The notes: generated by a model from the sequence alone, not told the origin. A stretch of DNA of 64,000 bases from Dendrocalamus latiflorus (GCA_017311315.1 CM029671.1:24432227-24496226), one strand, 5' to 3'. Counted from the first letter of the stretch, positions 36,842-48,767 are shown. Made by a program: numbers and translations.

Positions 36842-39459
36842 CTAGTGTCGCTGGCGAAGGGAGTGCAGTCCAAGTTTATCAGTAATCTCAGCAGCATTCA
36901 TAGCATTTGGAAGATCTTGCTTGTTAGCGAACACAAGCAACACAACATCTCGTAACTCATCCTGCAATCAGTGCCATGTGTGTAAACCATCAACTATTGT
37001 AAACAATTAAAATACACAGGGAATAAACAGTAGTATAAGACTTTCATTAAACTACAAGAAAGCCTCATAAATGTTTCCAATGAGACCATCAGCACCGACC
37101 TTCCCATAAAGTCAAAGCAGTGATTTAGTGATTCGTCAATAAATTTCTAATTATGTTGATTGGAATGATGTAGGTCACTGAGCTCAAGAATTTACCTCGT
37201 TTAGCATCTTGTGGAGCTCATCCTTGGCTTCAACAACACGGTCCCTATCGTCAAACAAGCGACATGATGTTGGGGTGTCACCAGCTGGGTGCAAGCAAAA
37301 CTCTGATACCCGCATCCCTTTTATTGATTGTTCACGCCCTGTGGCATTAGGAAAACCTTCTTCCATGACAACATCAGGCTCATTAACCATCAAGTCCCAT
37401 ATTTTCTCCCGAACCAAACCACCCTGAAAGAAAATTTCAAAAGATATACTCACTTAGATAAATGATTTTCTTTGGTACTGGAGCAGTAAAAGCCCCAACT
37501 TCCTGTGTTGATTTTAGCCAGTTCATTCAAATACCAAAATCAAAGTGATAAGCTAGCCTGATTGCTCAATCGTGCATTTTTATTTTGTCCCTACTGGTCA
37601 TAACACTAACCACTTAAAACAAATGATATCTTTAGAAATTAATAAGGCATCAGAAGTTCAAAACTGTGTTCTTTTTTTTAGAAGCATCAAATGTACAGTG
37701 CATAACTATCTCATATTCAATGCCAGAATTTCTGAAGTAGAATGCCATGGAGAAAGCAGCAAACACATAGCTGCTGTGTAAAGAATTATTATTTATCCTA
37801 GCTAAAGTACGATACTATGAAGTCATTGAGATGAAGTCCTGTTGAAAGCAGAACGAATCAAATGATAATGCTTTTCTGGGTTGATTATATAACAAGGTTT
37901 GAATCGGATATTAAGCTTTGATAGAGCCAGCAAGGATCTACAAGAAAATGTTAAAAGTAGAATGTGGACAGGTTTCTTCTTATCATTTCCAATGGTTTAG
38001 CTTCAAACATTACAAAGCAGATAAGCAATAAAAACAATGCAAGTTATATTTGTCTATAGGTGGAAATTACAAGTGCTACATGCAGTGAATAGTTGGCTAC
38101 AATTTGGAATCCAGATTGCAGATAAACCATAGCATAGAGACTGCAAACAATAAATGCTCAATAGTGAGATAAATAGTACAAACCCGATGCCTATACTTGG
38201 CTCCCTTGAAGTACAGAAGGGTGGGACGATCCTTATTCTCTGACAGTTGCAATGTAGGGAGCATATGTGTGTAAGGTACAATAACATCCTTAAGCAATGA
38301 CACTTGAGTATGTTGTATCATATGGGAAGAGTCGCTGCTTGCAGATTTTGAATCAAGTTTGTACCATCCGCCAAAATCAACCACCAAAAGAATTGCAGAA
38401 GCAATCTCCGCCCGGACGTGCCACATGGCCAGAGGGTCTGTCAAAGAATGCCTCAGTATTTAACATAACCTGAGCATCCAAAAGAACAATAAGCTGCTAC
38501 ACAGATCAATCTTCACGAAAAAAATAAACAATACATCATAAATTGCTGCATTACTTGCATAGAAGTTACAGAATTTTCCCCGCAACTCTAAAGCATGCAA
38601 ATAGATGGATTAGCACCCTTGATGACATATGTACACACAGTCGCATGATCCACAAATGGTTTCTTAAGTGATCACATTTCAAAGGTAAGTCACTTCCTCA
38701 GTCGGGACAACTATCAAGGGTACCAAAGAAACCAAATAGGCTATCCTGACCTCAATTCTAAATATGCAAAGCTAAGTAAGTCTCATGCTGAGCAAGATAT
38801 CAAATCCAGATAACAACACAATAGAAAAGATGATTTGGAGCCTTCATCCAGTCACAGTTGCAGTCGATTAGCTAACCCTTCTAAATATCATTGTCAGAAA
38901 GTGCAGCTGCAAAAATATCTGCTTCAACACTTATCGATTAGCTGGGCCAATCGTGCAAATCTAAGTTGAACCTTGACCTGATTATTCAAGGGCTCTGTTT
39001 CATTTAGATCAAATTCGAAAAACTATCTGACAACCTATCTTGATGAGAATTGGTGTTGAGTATAATAAACAACAACGACAAGAACAACACAACCTAAGTA
39101 ATAAGACTGGTTAAATATACACGAATTGGCAGCAATGGAGGACTAATCTAAACAATGGCCCTTGTCATTACTGGCACTTCGATCGACCCAAAACTCACTC
39201 ACGGGAAATCTGCGATTCCCCAACCGAATTGCCTGTCAGGACGAAGACGTGGTCGCGGCCACCAGACCGCCGCCACGCGGGGTGCGCGGTGACGCAGTCG
39301 ACGACCTCCCGTTGGCGGCGGTAGTCGTCGTTCCCCTCCTTCCTGCGAAACGTGCCCTTGGCGCCCCACCCGAGCTCCATCTCCGTCTACCATTCCAGCG
39401 ACAGATCGAGCACGAAAAACCCACGGATCGGAGCTCACCTTCTCGACCGAGGAATCCAT
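36842..39459 (-). CDS. Chimeric exostosin (GT47)-ARF GTPase gene inside Helitron C
   Basis: Exons on the minus strand are 39386-39233, 38437-38184, 37423-37196 and 36961-36842. An optional leading exon 39459-39439 would need a 52-bp intron; otherwise the ATG at 39380 can serve. All phases fit, giving 249 (or 258) residues without a stop. Exons 1 to 3 match plant exostosin-type glycosyltransferases (KGTFRRKEGN, SGGRDHVFVLT, AILLVVDFGGWYKLDSKSAS, EFCLHPAGDTPTSCRLFD). Within exon 37423-37196 the sequence switches after CRLFD to ARF GTPase (DRDRVVEAKDEL) and continues in the last exon with VLLVFANKQDLPNAMNAAEI, containing the NKQD guanine-specificity motif. The frame ends SLRQRH-stop, before the rest of ARF. 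The first intron has a GC donor (CAG|GCAATT). Neither domain is complete, so enzyme activity is doubtful. Confidence 0.72.
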
Positions 39460-39935
39460 CTCTGTCGCCAAGATCAGCGGATCTAACAAAGCACGGATCG
39501 GGGGAGGAGGCGGGGCAGAGCGGAGGAGTGGGGGGAGGAGGAGGAGGCGGTGGCGCGGGGTGGGGAGGAGTAGGCGAGGGCGGAGCGGCGGAGGGGGGAG
39601 GGGAGGAGGCGGCGCGGGCGGAGGAGGGAGGGGAGGAGGCGGCGCGGAGAACGGGGGGAGGAGCGGTAATCGCGAGGAGAAGGGCGGAGCGGCGGATGAG
39701 GGAGGGGAGGAGGCGGCGCGGAGAACGGGGGAGCGGCGGGAGCGGAGGCGCGGGGGAGGCGGAGATGGGGGAGGATGGGGGGTGGCACGGTGGAGGATAG
39801 GGGGAGGCGCGGGGGAGGCGGAGGGAGGGGAGGCGCGGGGGAGGATGGGGGGGAGGAGGGGGAGGCGGAGGGAGCGGAGGAGGCGCGGGGGAGGCGGAGC
39901 GGTTTCTGCGTAGCAGGAGGTGGTGGGTTTTCTAG

Positions 39936-40150
39936 GTTAAATGATGTGCATGATCCAGATGATTTTGGCCTTAGAATCTTCAATGAGTAAGAGAAGAAGG
40001 TTTAAGGAGAGATCCAGGCCATTCATTCGTATGAAATTGGATTACTTTGGTACACAAACATGGGTGGACTTAGATTAGGCATGACTGTAGGGGTGGTTGA
40101 GGGGGTGGATTTAGTAAAGAAAATTTTGGTGTATTATAGAGTAGGGTAGA
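39936..40150 (-). repeat. Shared Helitron 5' terminal block, copy in C
   Basis: About 215 bp from TCTACCCTACTC inward, closely similar to 55227-55441 and 57207-57419. It includes CTCAACCACCCC(C/T)ACAGTCATGCC and a leader frame starting MNGLDL, which in this copy reaches a stop after the HII residues. Confidence 0.85.
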
Positions 40151-40640
40151 TTGATATAGCAGGAAACACTTTCAGCATTAAACGCATGCATAAGAGAGGC
40201 GTAAAGCTGATACACACAATCCTGCAGGACAATGGAGGGCAGAAAAACAAAGACCAAAATTTTCTTCAACATAGATAAAAAAAATTGCATGTATTGGCCA
40301 TTGTGCTACCAATTAACTGTAATTCTGTTATATAAGCATGCATCTGTGTAAAAGCTATAGACAGCAACACAAAGAATAAGAAAACAACAGTATTATTTTC
40401 ACGTCATGGAAAAACATTGATAGCGTAACAATATACAAATATGTTTCAGGTTACATGAGAGGAAAATGATTGTTGGAGAAAGCAGAAAAGCTTAACCCAA
40501 CTGCCCACTTTCCTCAGATTTGTATAGCAGGAAATACTTTCGGCATTAAACGCATGCATAAGAGAAGCGTAAAGCCGATACACACAATCCTGCAGGATAA
40601 CATAAGACAAGAAAAATGAAAACTCTATATGTGCTAATGT
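40151..40640. repeat. Diverged tandem repeat units, right part, with the unoccupied Helitron target
   Basis: Bases 40151-40260 (TTGATATAGCAGGAAACACT onward) are nearly repeated at 40529-40640. The sequence just before 40529 (40440-40528) matches 34090-34165, on the other side of Helitron C. The array is the 3' flank of the RPS3 copy. Confidence 0.75.
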
Positions 40641-41016
40641 GCAACAGAGAAAAACAACATGCGTGGCCACTATGCTACTTATGAATTACGGATCACAATA
40701 TGATACGCCATTGGTGTCAAGAATATTTCAAGAACTAGACAGAACAAAAAAAAAGCAAGCATATTATAGTTTCCCCCATCATCTTAAGATGAGATGCCTA
40801 ATCTAGAACATGACGAGAATGACCATACATCTTACAGAGCACCAAGCAAGAAATCATTACCAATGCCATATTTAGGAAAAAGATGAACGCTTATATTGGT
40901 TGCTGATGCTCGCAACTTTAAAAGAGTAAAACTCTTTACTGGGACGATGCTAATAATAAACATTACACAGCTTAAAAAACCGGAGCACAAACACCAGTTC
41001 ACCTAAACATGGTACT

Positions 41017-42104
<1,088 letters not shown>

Positions 42105-42331
42105 TTGAGAACGGAGGGGAGGGAGGGAGATGGTGCGGCGGCGGCGAGAGCGGCGGCGGCTTAGGAGGATAAAACCCTAGGTTTGGATGTGAATTGTGGG
42201 GAGCGAGTGCGAATATATAGATGGGAGTAGGATCGGACGGTTGGGGTTTGTTCGCAATCTTTTCGATCTCACGAGTAGCTAGCGTCCGTACGTCTCGGAT
42301 GTTCTGATGTAATATCATTACATAATATATA

Positions 42332-42610
42332 CAGTAAAGTCCATTACCGGTCCTTAAACTTTTTATGCTGTGTCATCTCGGTCTATAAACTTTTAAAGTA
42401 TGTCATCCCGGTCCTTAAACTTTCAAAGTGTGGTAATTTCTTTTGAAAGTCTATGGACCGGGATGACACAGCATAAAAAGTTCACTGCTACAACTACATA
42501 GGATATTGCCACACTTTGAAAGTTTAAGGATCAGAATGACATACTTTAAAAGTTTATGGACCGAGATAACACAGCATAAAAAGTTTAAGGACCGGTAATG
42601 GACTTTACTC
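42332..42610. mobile_element. Second foldback MITE of Mutator type
   Basis: The termini are AGTAAAGTCCATTACCGGTCC and its complement, with long arms of about 90 bp (42333-42420 and 42515-42609) repeating AAACTTTTTATGCTGTGTCA and related words. An additional inverted copy lies inside. The flanks are TAATATATA at 42323-42331 and 42611-42619, a 9-bp duplication, although the site is AT-rich. It is non-coding and sits upstream of the RPS3 copy. Confidence 0.8.
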
Positions 42611-42619
42611 TAATATATA

Positions 42620-43115
42620 TATATAATAATTTTAATCATCGCATACAGTAAAAATATTTGATAAAAATTCTAATATTGTACTGGTTGTTGCTGAATATTA
42701 CACATATAAAATAAAAATGTTGCAATAAAACAACAACTAAGCTTACAACAAATATTTTGCTTCCGATGCAACACCTCATAAAATCGGCAAACAAAAATGT
42801 ACAATAAATTTAACTTATTGGGTCAACAAAAATAAGAACATATTGTAACAAAATAAAACCTTGTTGCAACAAATTGAGGCTATGTGCATACTTTTGATGG
42901 CCAAGATCGTTGGAGGGGGAGGAGGCAACTGGCTCAAAGCCTCATCATCAATATGCCTAGATCTGGGTGGGGCCAAGCCAGCCCAGTGACTCATCGCTGG
43001 CCCTCCGCCATATCCCTTTGATCTGTACAAATCTGACGCCATGTCGCTCTGCTCCTTTAGCACAACACCTCAACACCCCTCGATTGAGAGAGAGAGAGAG
43101 AAGCAGGTGCACATA
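42620..43115. other. AT-rich spacer
   Basis: No gene is seen. A GA microsatellite (AGAGAGAGAGAGAG) lies near 43086-43100, just before MITE copy 2. Confidence 0.5.
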
Positions 43116-43308
43116 GGCTGCTTGGTTGCCTGCATCGGGGTGGCTCGCACCAGCGCATGCAGGGAGATGGTGTTTGGTTGCCTGCATCGGGGTGAGAGCC
43201 TGCACAAGCGGATGCAAAAAATCAACTGGAACCAGACTGAGGAGAAACACGGCTGAGGACCTTCTCTACTCAGCATGGTCACGCTCATGCAGGCAACCAA
43301 CACAGGCC
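43116..43308. mobile_element. MITE copy 2 (same family as 27129-27341)
   Basis: Left end GGCTGCTTGGTTGCCTGCAT and right end the complement of GGCCTGTGTTGGTTGCC. CATA flanks both sides (43112-43115 and 43309-43312) and may be a short duplication. The interior is closely similar to copy 1, with only scattered differences. Confidence 0.75.
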
Positions 43309-43456
43309 CATAGCAACTAGCTCGAAAGCAGTCGTTGCCTCACGGCTATGGCCTTGATGGCGCACAGAGAGCACCACAGATGAGGAAAGTGGGTTGTGGA
43401 CTCTGGCTGTGGTGACATCTAGTGAGAGATCAGCAGGGAGGAAAAGCAGCATGGAC

Positions 43457-44642
43457 TAGGGGTGGAAAAATAGCTTGAGGCTCGTGGCTCGGCTCGAGCT
43501 CGTTACGAGCCGAGCCAGCTCGGCTCGAGCTCGTTAAATTTCGAGCCGAGCCAAGCCTGCTTTCTAGCTCGTGAAAAAAACGAGCCGAGCTCGAGCCGCT
43601 CGCGAGCCAGCTCACGAGCTATTTGGCTCGCATCTCTCGTCCATCTCCCACCCACTCCTGCGGTCCTGCGACTCCTGCCTGGTGCCTGCTGCCTCCTACT
43701 TCATGAATCCCCAAATTCCCCACTGCTTCGCCGGGAATCTCACCTCCCCTCCCATCTCCAATTCACTCTCCCCATCCCCCTCCGCCGCCGCCATGACCCC
43801 CACCTCCAGCGCCGTGGCCTCCCCGCTCACCTCCACCAGCTCGGCCTCCACCTCCTCCCCCACCTCCCCTCCCGGCTCCCAGCTCCCGCTCCCACCCCCA
43901 CCCCAAACCCCTAACCCTAGCCCCCACCGCCACTGCTCGCCGCCTCCTCTCGCCCGTCTCCGCGGCGGCAGCGGCGTCTTCCCCCGCGGTGGCAGCATCT
44001 TCCCCGCGCTTGCGTCACCGCCACCGAAGCCGGCGCTGTAGGGCGCTGCCATCAAGCCTCTGCTGGCCTCCATCTCCACGGGGGTGCTCCGCGAATGGCT
44101 GAATGCTCCCTGTGAAGTGTGAATGCTCTCTGCTGCTCTGCCTGCGATTGCTGAAGTTCAAGCCAAAATGGCTCGTTTGGGCTCATTCAAGCCAAAATGG
44201 CTCGTTTGGGCTCATTCAAGCCATTTTGGCTCATTCAAGCACAACACTGTTATATCAGCTGTTAAAAGCCATTCAAGCTGTTAAATCTGATATGCTATTA
44301 ATATTACATCTGAAATGCACTATTATTTATTTCTGCTGTGCTGCTCCTGCTCTGTGTGAATCTGTGATGGGTATCTGTGAGCGGCTGCAGCGAGCCAAAA
44401 TGGCTCGTTCGGGCGATCGGCGAGCCAAAATGGCTCGTTCGGGCATCTGCGAGCCATTTTGGCTCGGTCGGCAGCGGCAACCCTTTTTGGCTCGGTCGGG
44501 CTCGCGAGCTGGCTCGAGCCGGCAGTCGAGCCGAGCCAAGCCTCCCGCGTAGCTCGTTTCCAAAACGAGCCGAGCCGCGTCTTTGACCGAGCTCGGCCGA
44601 GCCTGGCTCGAGCCGGCTCGGCTCGGCTCGTTTCCAGCCCTA
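43457..44642. mobile_element. Non-autonomous hAT element, 1.2 kb, with subterminal repeats and cargo-like DNA
   Basis: Starts TAGGGGTGGAAA and ends TTTCCAGCCCTA. A perfect 8-bp duplication, GCATGGAC, lies at 43449-43456 and 44643-44650. Both ends carry dense arrays of GAGCCGAGC/GCTCGGCTC, and a middle part repeats CAAAATGGCTCGTT on both strands. The interior at 43730-44040 is GC-rich, Ser/Pro-coding on the plus strand (for example SAVASPLTSTSSASTSSPTS) and could be a captured first exon. No transposase is present. Confidence 0.9.
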
Positions 44643-44879
44643 GCATGGACGCCTGCGTGTGCTGTGTGAATGGAATGGTTGGTGGGCTTGGGGTGATGTG
44701 GATAAGATTTGCCTGGTTAGGTGGGAGAAGATTTGTTGTGTGAGTGAAGCTTCTGGGTGGGAGGAGTTTTAGCAAGTGAGCGATTCCCCTCTTTCAATTT
44801 TGTTGACAGGAGTGCCTCACTCTCTACAACGAAGTAGGGGTGAATATCGAGTTACGTTCTCGTCTTATCAAGTTTTTCT

Positions 44880-45111
44880 CAGTGGCGGAGCTAGAGCAAA
44901 ATGGAGGGGGGTGCAACGGGCCACGCGTGAGAGCATAGGACGGTGGGAGAATGGGCTGGACAGGGGCGAGTGAGGGTGTTTGTTGGGCTAGGGGTACACC
45001 ATATTGGGCCAAGGGGGATGCACAAAGGGTGAATGTTTACTAGTAATAACTAAAATTTTTTTGGACCCGAGTTCCTGGGAACCCCCTCAAGCCCATGCAG
45101 CTCCGCCTCTG
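44880..45111. mobile_element. hAT MITE, 232 bp
   Basis: The termini are CAGTGGCGGAGCTAG and the complement of CAGAGGCGGAGCTGC. A perfect 8-bp duplication, GTTTTTCT, lies at 44872-44879 and 45112-45119. It is non-coding. Confidence 0.92.
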
Positions 45112-45176
45112 GTTTTTCTCGAATTGACACTTTTGTAGGGGTGGCCCCACCTATGCCCAGCCGGCCTGTTAGAAGG

Positions 45177-45383
45177 TAGTAAAGCCCAAAATTGGGCACG
45201 TGTAATGACATAAATGCTCTCGAGAGGGATACTTGGGTGTAAGGGCATAACTGTAAAAAAATACTCCCTATGTGAATATATATAAGCCATTTAGACCATG
45301 GGGGGAGCTCCAAGAATTGCTCACCTAACTCTCTACTACCATACCACTCTCTCTCTCTCTCTGTTTGGTCCGTAACCACAACA
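45177..45383 (+). mobile_element. Possible short solo LTR
   Basis: The block starts TGTTAGAAGG and ends CAACA, with a TATA-like AATATATATAAGCC near 45276 and a CT repeat near the end. This is the layout of a short copia-type LTR. The flanking pentamers do not match, so the call is tentative. Confidence 0.4.
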
Positions 45384-48065
45384 GACACAAATTAATCTAA
45401 TACCATTTTATTGGTAGTTTAGAAGTATTTTTAGAATCGATACAACGAGCTCCACTAATAAGCTTTTTTCCACCCCTACAGCGAAGGCACTACACAAAGC
45501 CTGAGCAATGGCCGTTAGTGCTCACGTAGTAATACTCCATTTGGAACGGACGAATTTTATAGAAATGTCAAATAAATTATACTATTTTTGATATTTTTAT
45601 GTAATTTTCCTGTGTTCGAAGCAGAGGCTCAAAAACAACGTAGTGGAATTTTTTTAAGGGCATTATAGCGGTAGTTAGTTCTTAGTTGAGGTATTAAATT
45701 TAAAAACATAAAGAAAAAATGAAATAAAAAATCATATATCTACATATAATGTAAAAAAGAAAAGAAGAAAAAACCACGTTAAAAAGCTAAAAACCATTTT
45801 GAATGGGGCCTATATCACCCTTACAAGCTTACAATATAGTATTGTAATATCTTTTACATGGATAGTATTACTAGCAACTCATTCGTTAAAATCATTCAAC
45901 AACAAATCTCATGTTATCGATAGCTACTCATTCGTTAAAATAAACACGAAGTTGACCAAATAACAAACACAATGCTCAAAAAATAAACATGCAAATGAGG
46001 GATTTTGTAAAAAAAAAAAAGCCTACACAAATCAAACTATTCCTGAATATCCTAGAAAAACCAAAATTACCGTACATTCTTCCCACTGCATTACGAAGCT
46101 AATAATGGATAATACACATTATATCATTTATTTTCTGAATAAATCTACCTACCAGATCTAAGACTGCAAAACTAATCGGTGCACTACAAACTGAAAGTTT
46201 AAATCTACACAAACTACTCTAGATGACTACGTACGTAGAAGTACACTACTAATAGCTACTAAATATCTATTTACACATCTGCCAACTACCCAATACAATG
46301 ACAAATCTAATAATTTTGTTTGCTATTCTACCATGGTTTCCAAAGGAAATATACAAATAAAAAAGAGCACAAACTTCTGGATGCAGAAATCAACTTCTTC
46401 TCTTCGCTCAGTTCTCCTCTCCTCTCTACTGTCCTGTCCATTCCTCTCCTCTCCTCCTTTAGCCTTCTCACCTCTTTCTCTTTTACTGATTTATTCTGAA
46501 TTTTGGCCAGTTTTGACGTTAATATAGCCTAAAGTTGTGGGGCTTCTGTCGCCATTTCAATTAATGATTAGTCTACTTGTCACCAGTAAAAATAACGACA
46601 GAACTCGTGACGCCGATGTGGTGGTCTATCATCTATTAGTTCAGCAACAGAGGCTATGCCGCTAATCCAAATGGTGACAAAGGCTATGTCGCTAATTCAA
46701 ATAGTGACAGAGTCACAGAGGATTATTTTTGTGATTTTGGTAATCGACGGCATATTCATGTAATATTATAATAAAAATATTACTTTAAAAAAAATCCCCG
46801 GTTGTTGGGGTCATTCACCTGTATCAATAATGCAATTTCCATTCAAAGCGCCGTGTCTTCGTGGTTAGCTTGTAGTATGTTTGTATCAATTTCCCCGTCA
46901 GTATTGGATGCCAATATCTTAAGTTGGGAGCTTTCAGGGGCGTGGAAAATGAAATGAGGGCAACGTTTGGGACACATGAATTTTATAGAATTCCCTACAA
47001 GAGACTGTGTTCCAAACGGGTTTATGTGTTTGCAAAGCAAGTGGTTGGCACTCTCCTCCCTGATCTAACGGCTGCTGTAGAAATTCACGACAATATGCAC
47101 CCTACAAATTTCTTTCGTAACGCAATGGATGCTAGCACGATGCTCGTGCACACAGCACACTGCACGCACCATCTATCGTAGCCGCCCCGTGTGAAGAGAA
47201 TTCACCCACCATTATAAAAGCCAACTTGGCCCAAGTCTTGTCAGGTCACTATCTCTTTCATTTTTTGAAATTACTAAAAAACTATCGAATGTTTCTTTAG
47301 AAAAAATTGTCAAACTTTTGACCTTGCAATTTTTGCATGGAGATTCGTGCTCTGACCAGTGGCTTCTTCCTCTTTGGCGAAAACGGTAGCAAGTTAGAGT
47401 GGTGATTCATCGGATTAAGATTAGGGCTCACTAGGTTAGGGGTTTTGGTTCACCGGAGTCTGAATTTAGAGGGAGGCCAGGGGAGGTATGGCAGTGGGCG
47501 GCGAGGCAGCGGTGGAGGCGTCAGCCGTGGGATTTGGGAAGGGATGTGGGCGTCAAGGACGATGAGAACTGACTATCATTAGGAGGCGGGGAGCAGCGAA
47601 TTCGGCGGCGATAGCCATTAGAGACGGAGAAGAAAGGTGGGGGCAGGGGCGTTGGAGGTAAGCGGCGGGGAGGAGGAGGTGGCAAGAGGGTAGAAGGCAG
47701 CAGCTGTGGCAGAGAGGGCACGCCAGCAGATCACACCCTTGTCGGGATGATGACAGCAAGGTACTGGGAGACGACACGATGGGTGGTGGCAGCGACATGT
47801 GGAGTGGCGGCAGTGGGGTGTGAAGGCATTATGTTAAGGTTAGGGATGGACTGTTTGTATAGAATTTGGGGGTGAATCTAGAACGTTTTTAGGGAAAAAA
47901 TACAGTAGAATGCTTAACAGAGAGATAATTCATTTTTAACCATCTCTTCTCACACTAAACAAACCATGATTTGCCTCGAAGCCGCCCTCACCTTACTCTC
48001 CTCTCCACCTCCCCCTGTCTACCCCGCTACGCCGCCTCAAACCCTCCGCCGTCCGCGTCGCCGCC
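45384..48065. other. AT-rich intergenic DNA and promoter of the next gene
   Basis: No gene is supported. Repeated words AGGCTATG(C/T)CGCTAAT near 46650-46700 hint at an old transposon. The GA-rich stretch 47450-47830 has open frames without similarity. The last 100 bases before 48066 are a pyrimidine-rich leader. Confidence 0.45.
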
Positions 48066-48767
48066 ATGTCCTCCTCCGCTGCCGCCAACCCCGCAGTCGC
48101 CGCCCCGATCGAGCACATCGTGCTCCTCAAGCTCCGCCCTGAGGCGGCCGCCTCGGGCGCTGCCGCGGCGATGGTCTCCTCGCTGCAGGCGCTCTCCACC
48201 CTCGTCCCGGGCGTGTCCTACATCCACGCGGGACCCGTGCTCCGCCTCCGCTCCCCCGCTGCGGAGGCGCTCGGCCCTACCCACCTCCTCCACTCCCGCT
48301 ACGCCACCAAGCCTGACCTCGCGGCCTACGCCGCGCACCCAGCCCACGTCGCCGCTGTTCAGGGGCACGTGCTCCCCAACGCGCTCGACACCACTGCTGT
48401 CGACTGGGTCAACGCCGCGCAGGCGTCCTCCCCCATCGTCCCCGGCTCCGCGGTGCGGCTCACGCTCGCCAAGGTCAAGGAGGGGGTGGATGTCGGGCAG
48501 CTCGTGGAGAAGGTGGCCGAGGCGACCGCGGCGGCCGGGGAGACGAAGGGCGCCAAGGTGAGCTTCGGGGAGAACTTCTCGCCGGTGAGGGCTAAGGGGT
48601 ACCAGTTCGGGATGGTGGAGGTGTTCGACAGCGTGGAGGAGCTGGACGCGGTGGAGGGGTACGGGAAGGTGGAGGAGGCCAAGGCCGTGGTCAGGCCGCT
48701 GCTCGATGAGGTGCTGCTGCTGGACTTCGTCGTGGGATCTGCTGGGGGGTCGCCGGCGAGCCTCTGA
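48066..48767 (+). CDS. Stress-response A/B-barrel (Dabb) domain protein, two domains
   Basis: A single-exon gene encodes 233 residues. Two Dabb units are visible. The first, about residues 15-110, begins IEHIVLLKLRPEA and contains VSYIHAGP and the YATKPDLAAYAAHPAHV helix segment. The second, about 128-225, begins AVRLTLAKVKEG and ends LLLDFVVG. It resembles plant UP3-like stress-response A/B-barrel proteins; these form small ferredoxin-like dimeric or tandem barrels, and their biochemical role is not well defined. The codons are strongly GC-rich. The start at 48066 gives the Ala/Ser-rich MSSSAAANP N-terminus. An upstream ATG at 47966 is in another frame. Confidence 0.92.
   Translation: MSSSAAANPAVAAPIEHIVLLKLRPEAAASGAAAAMVSSLQALSTLVPGVSYIHAGPVLRLRSPAAEALGPTHLLHSRYATKPDLAAYAAHPAHVAAVQGHVLPNALDTTAVDWVNAAQASSPIVPGSAVRLTLAKVKEGVDVGQLVEKVAEATAAAGETKGAKVSFGENFSPVRAKGYQFGMVEVFDSVEELDAVEGYGKVEEAKAVVRPLLDEVLLLDFVVGSAGGSPASL

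Larger units (their letters stand above)
34166..40150 (-). mobile_element. Helitron C, gene-capturing, about 6 kb
   Basis: On the minus strand the element starts A|TCTACCCTACTCTATAATAC at 40150. It ends with a hairpin (CCGTAGCGTTAGCACGG) followed by GCACACTACTAG|T, with the last G at 34166. Helitrons insert between A and T and end in CTRR, as here. Joining the flanks gives CCACTTTCCTCATA|TTGATATAGC; an empty relative at 40508-40528 reads CCACTTTCCTCAGATTTGTAT, which supports both ends. No Rep/helicase is present, so it is non-autonomous. Cargo is in the element's orientation: a CT-rich leader (39915-39483 on the minus strand) and a GT47-ARF chimera. Internal duplications lie at 35567-35990 and 36190-36600. 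A further possible captured exon (35028-34900, minus, with YYLEAFKMLPSFDRDPAFL) is unidentified. Confidence 0.87.

Noticed and set aside
43086..43100. Short GA repeat as a CRISPR-like or regulatory array
   Set aside because: It is a simple dinucleotide microsatellite in a plant genome.
47971..48561. Arg/Ser/Pro-rich plus frame over the Dabb gene
   Set aside because: It is an out-of-phase shadow of the GC-rich Dabb coding sequence.
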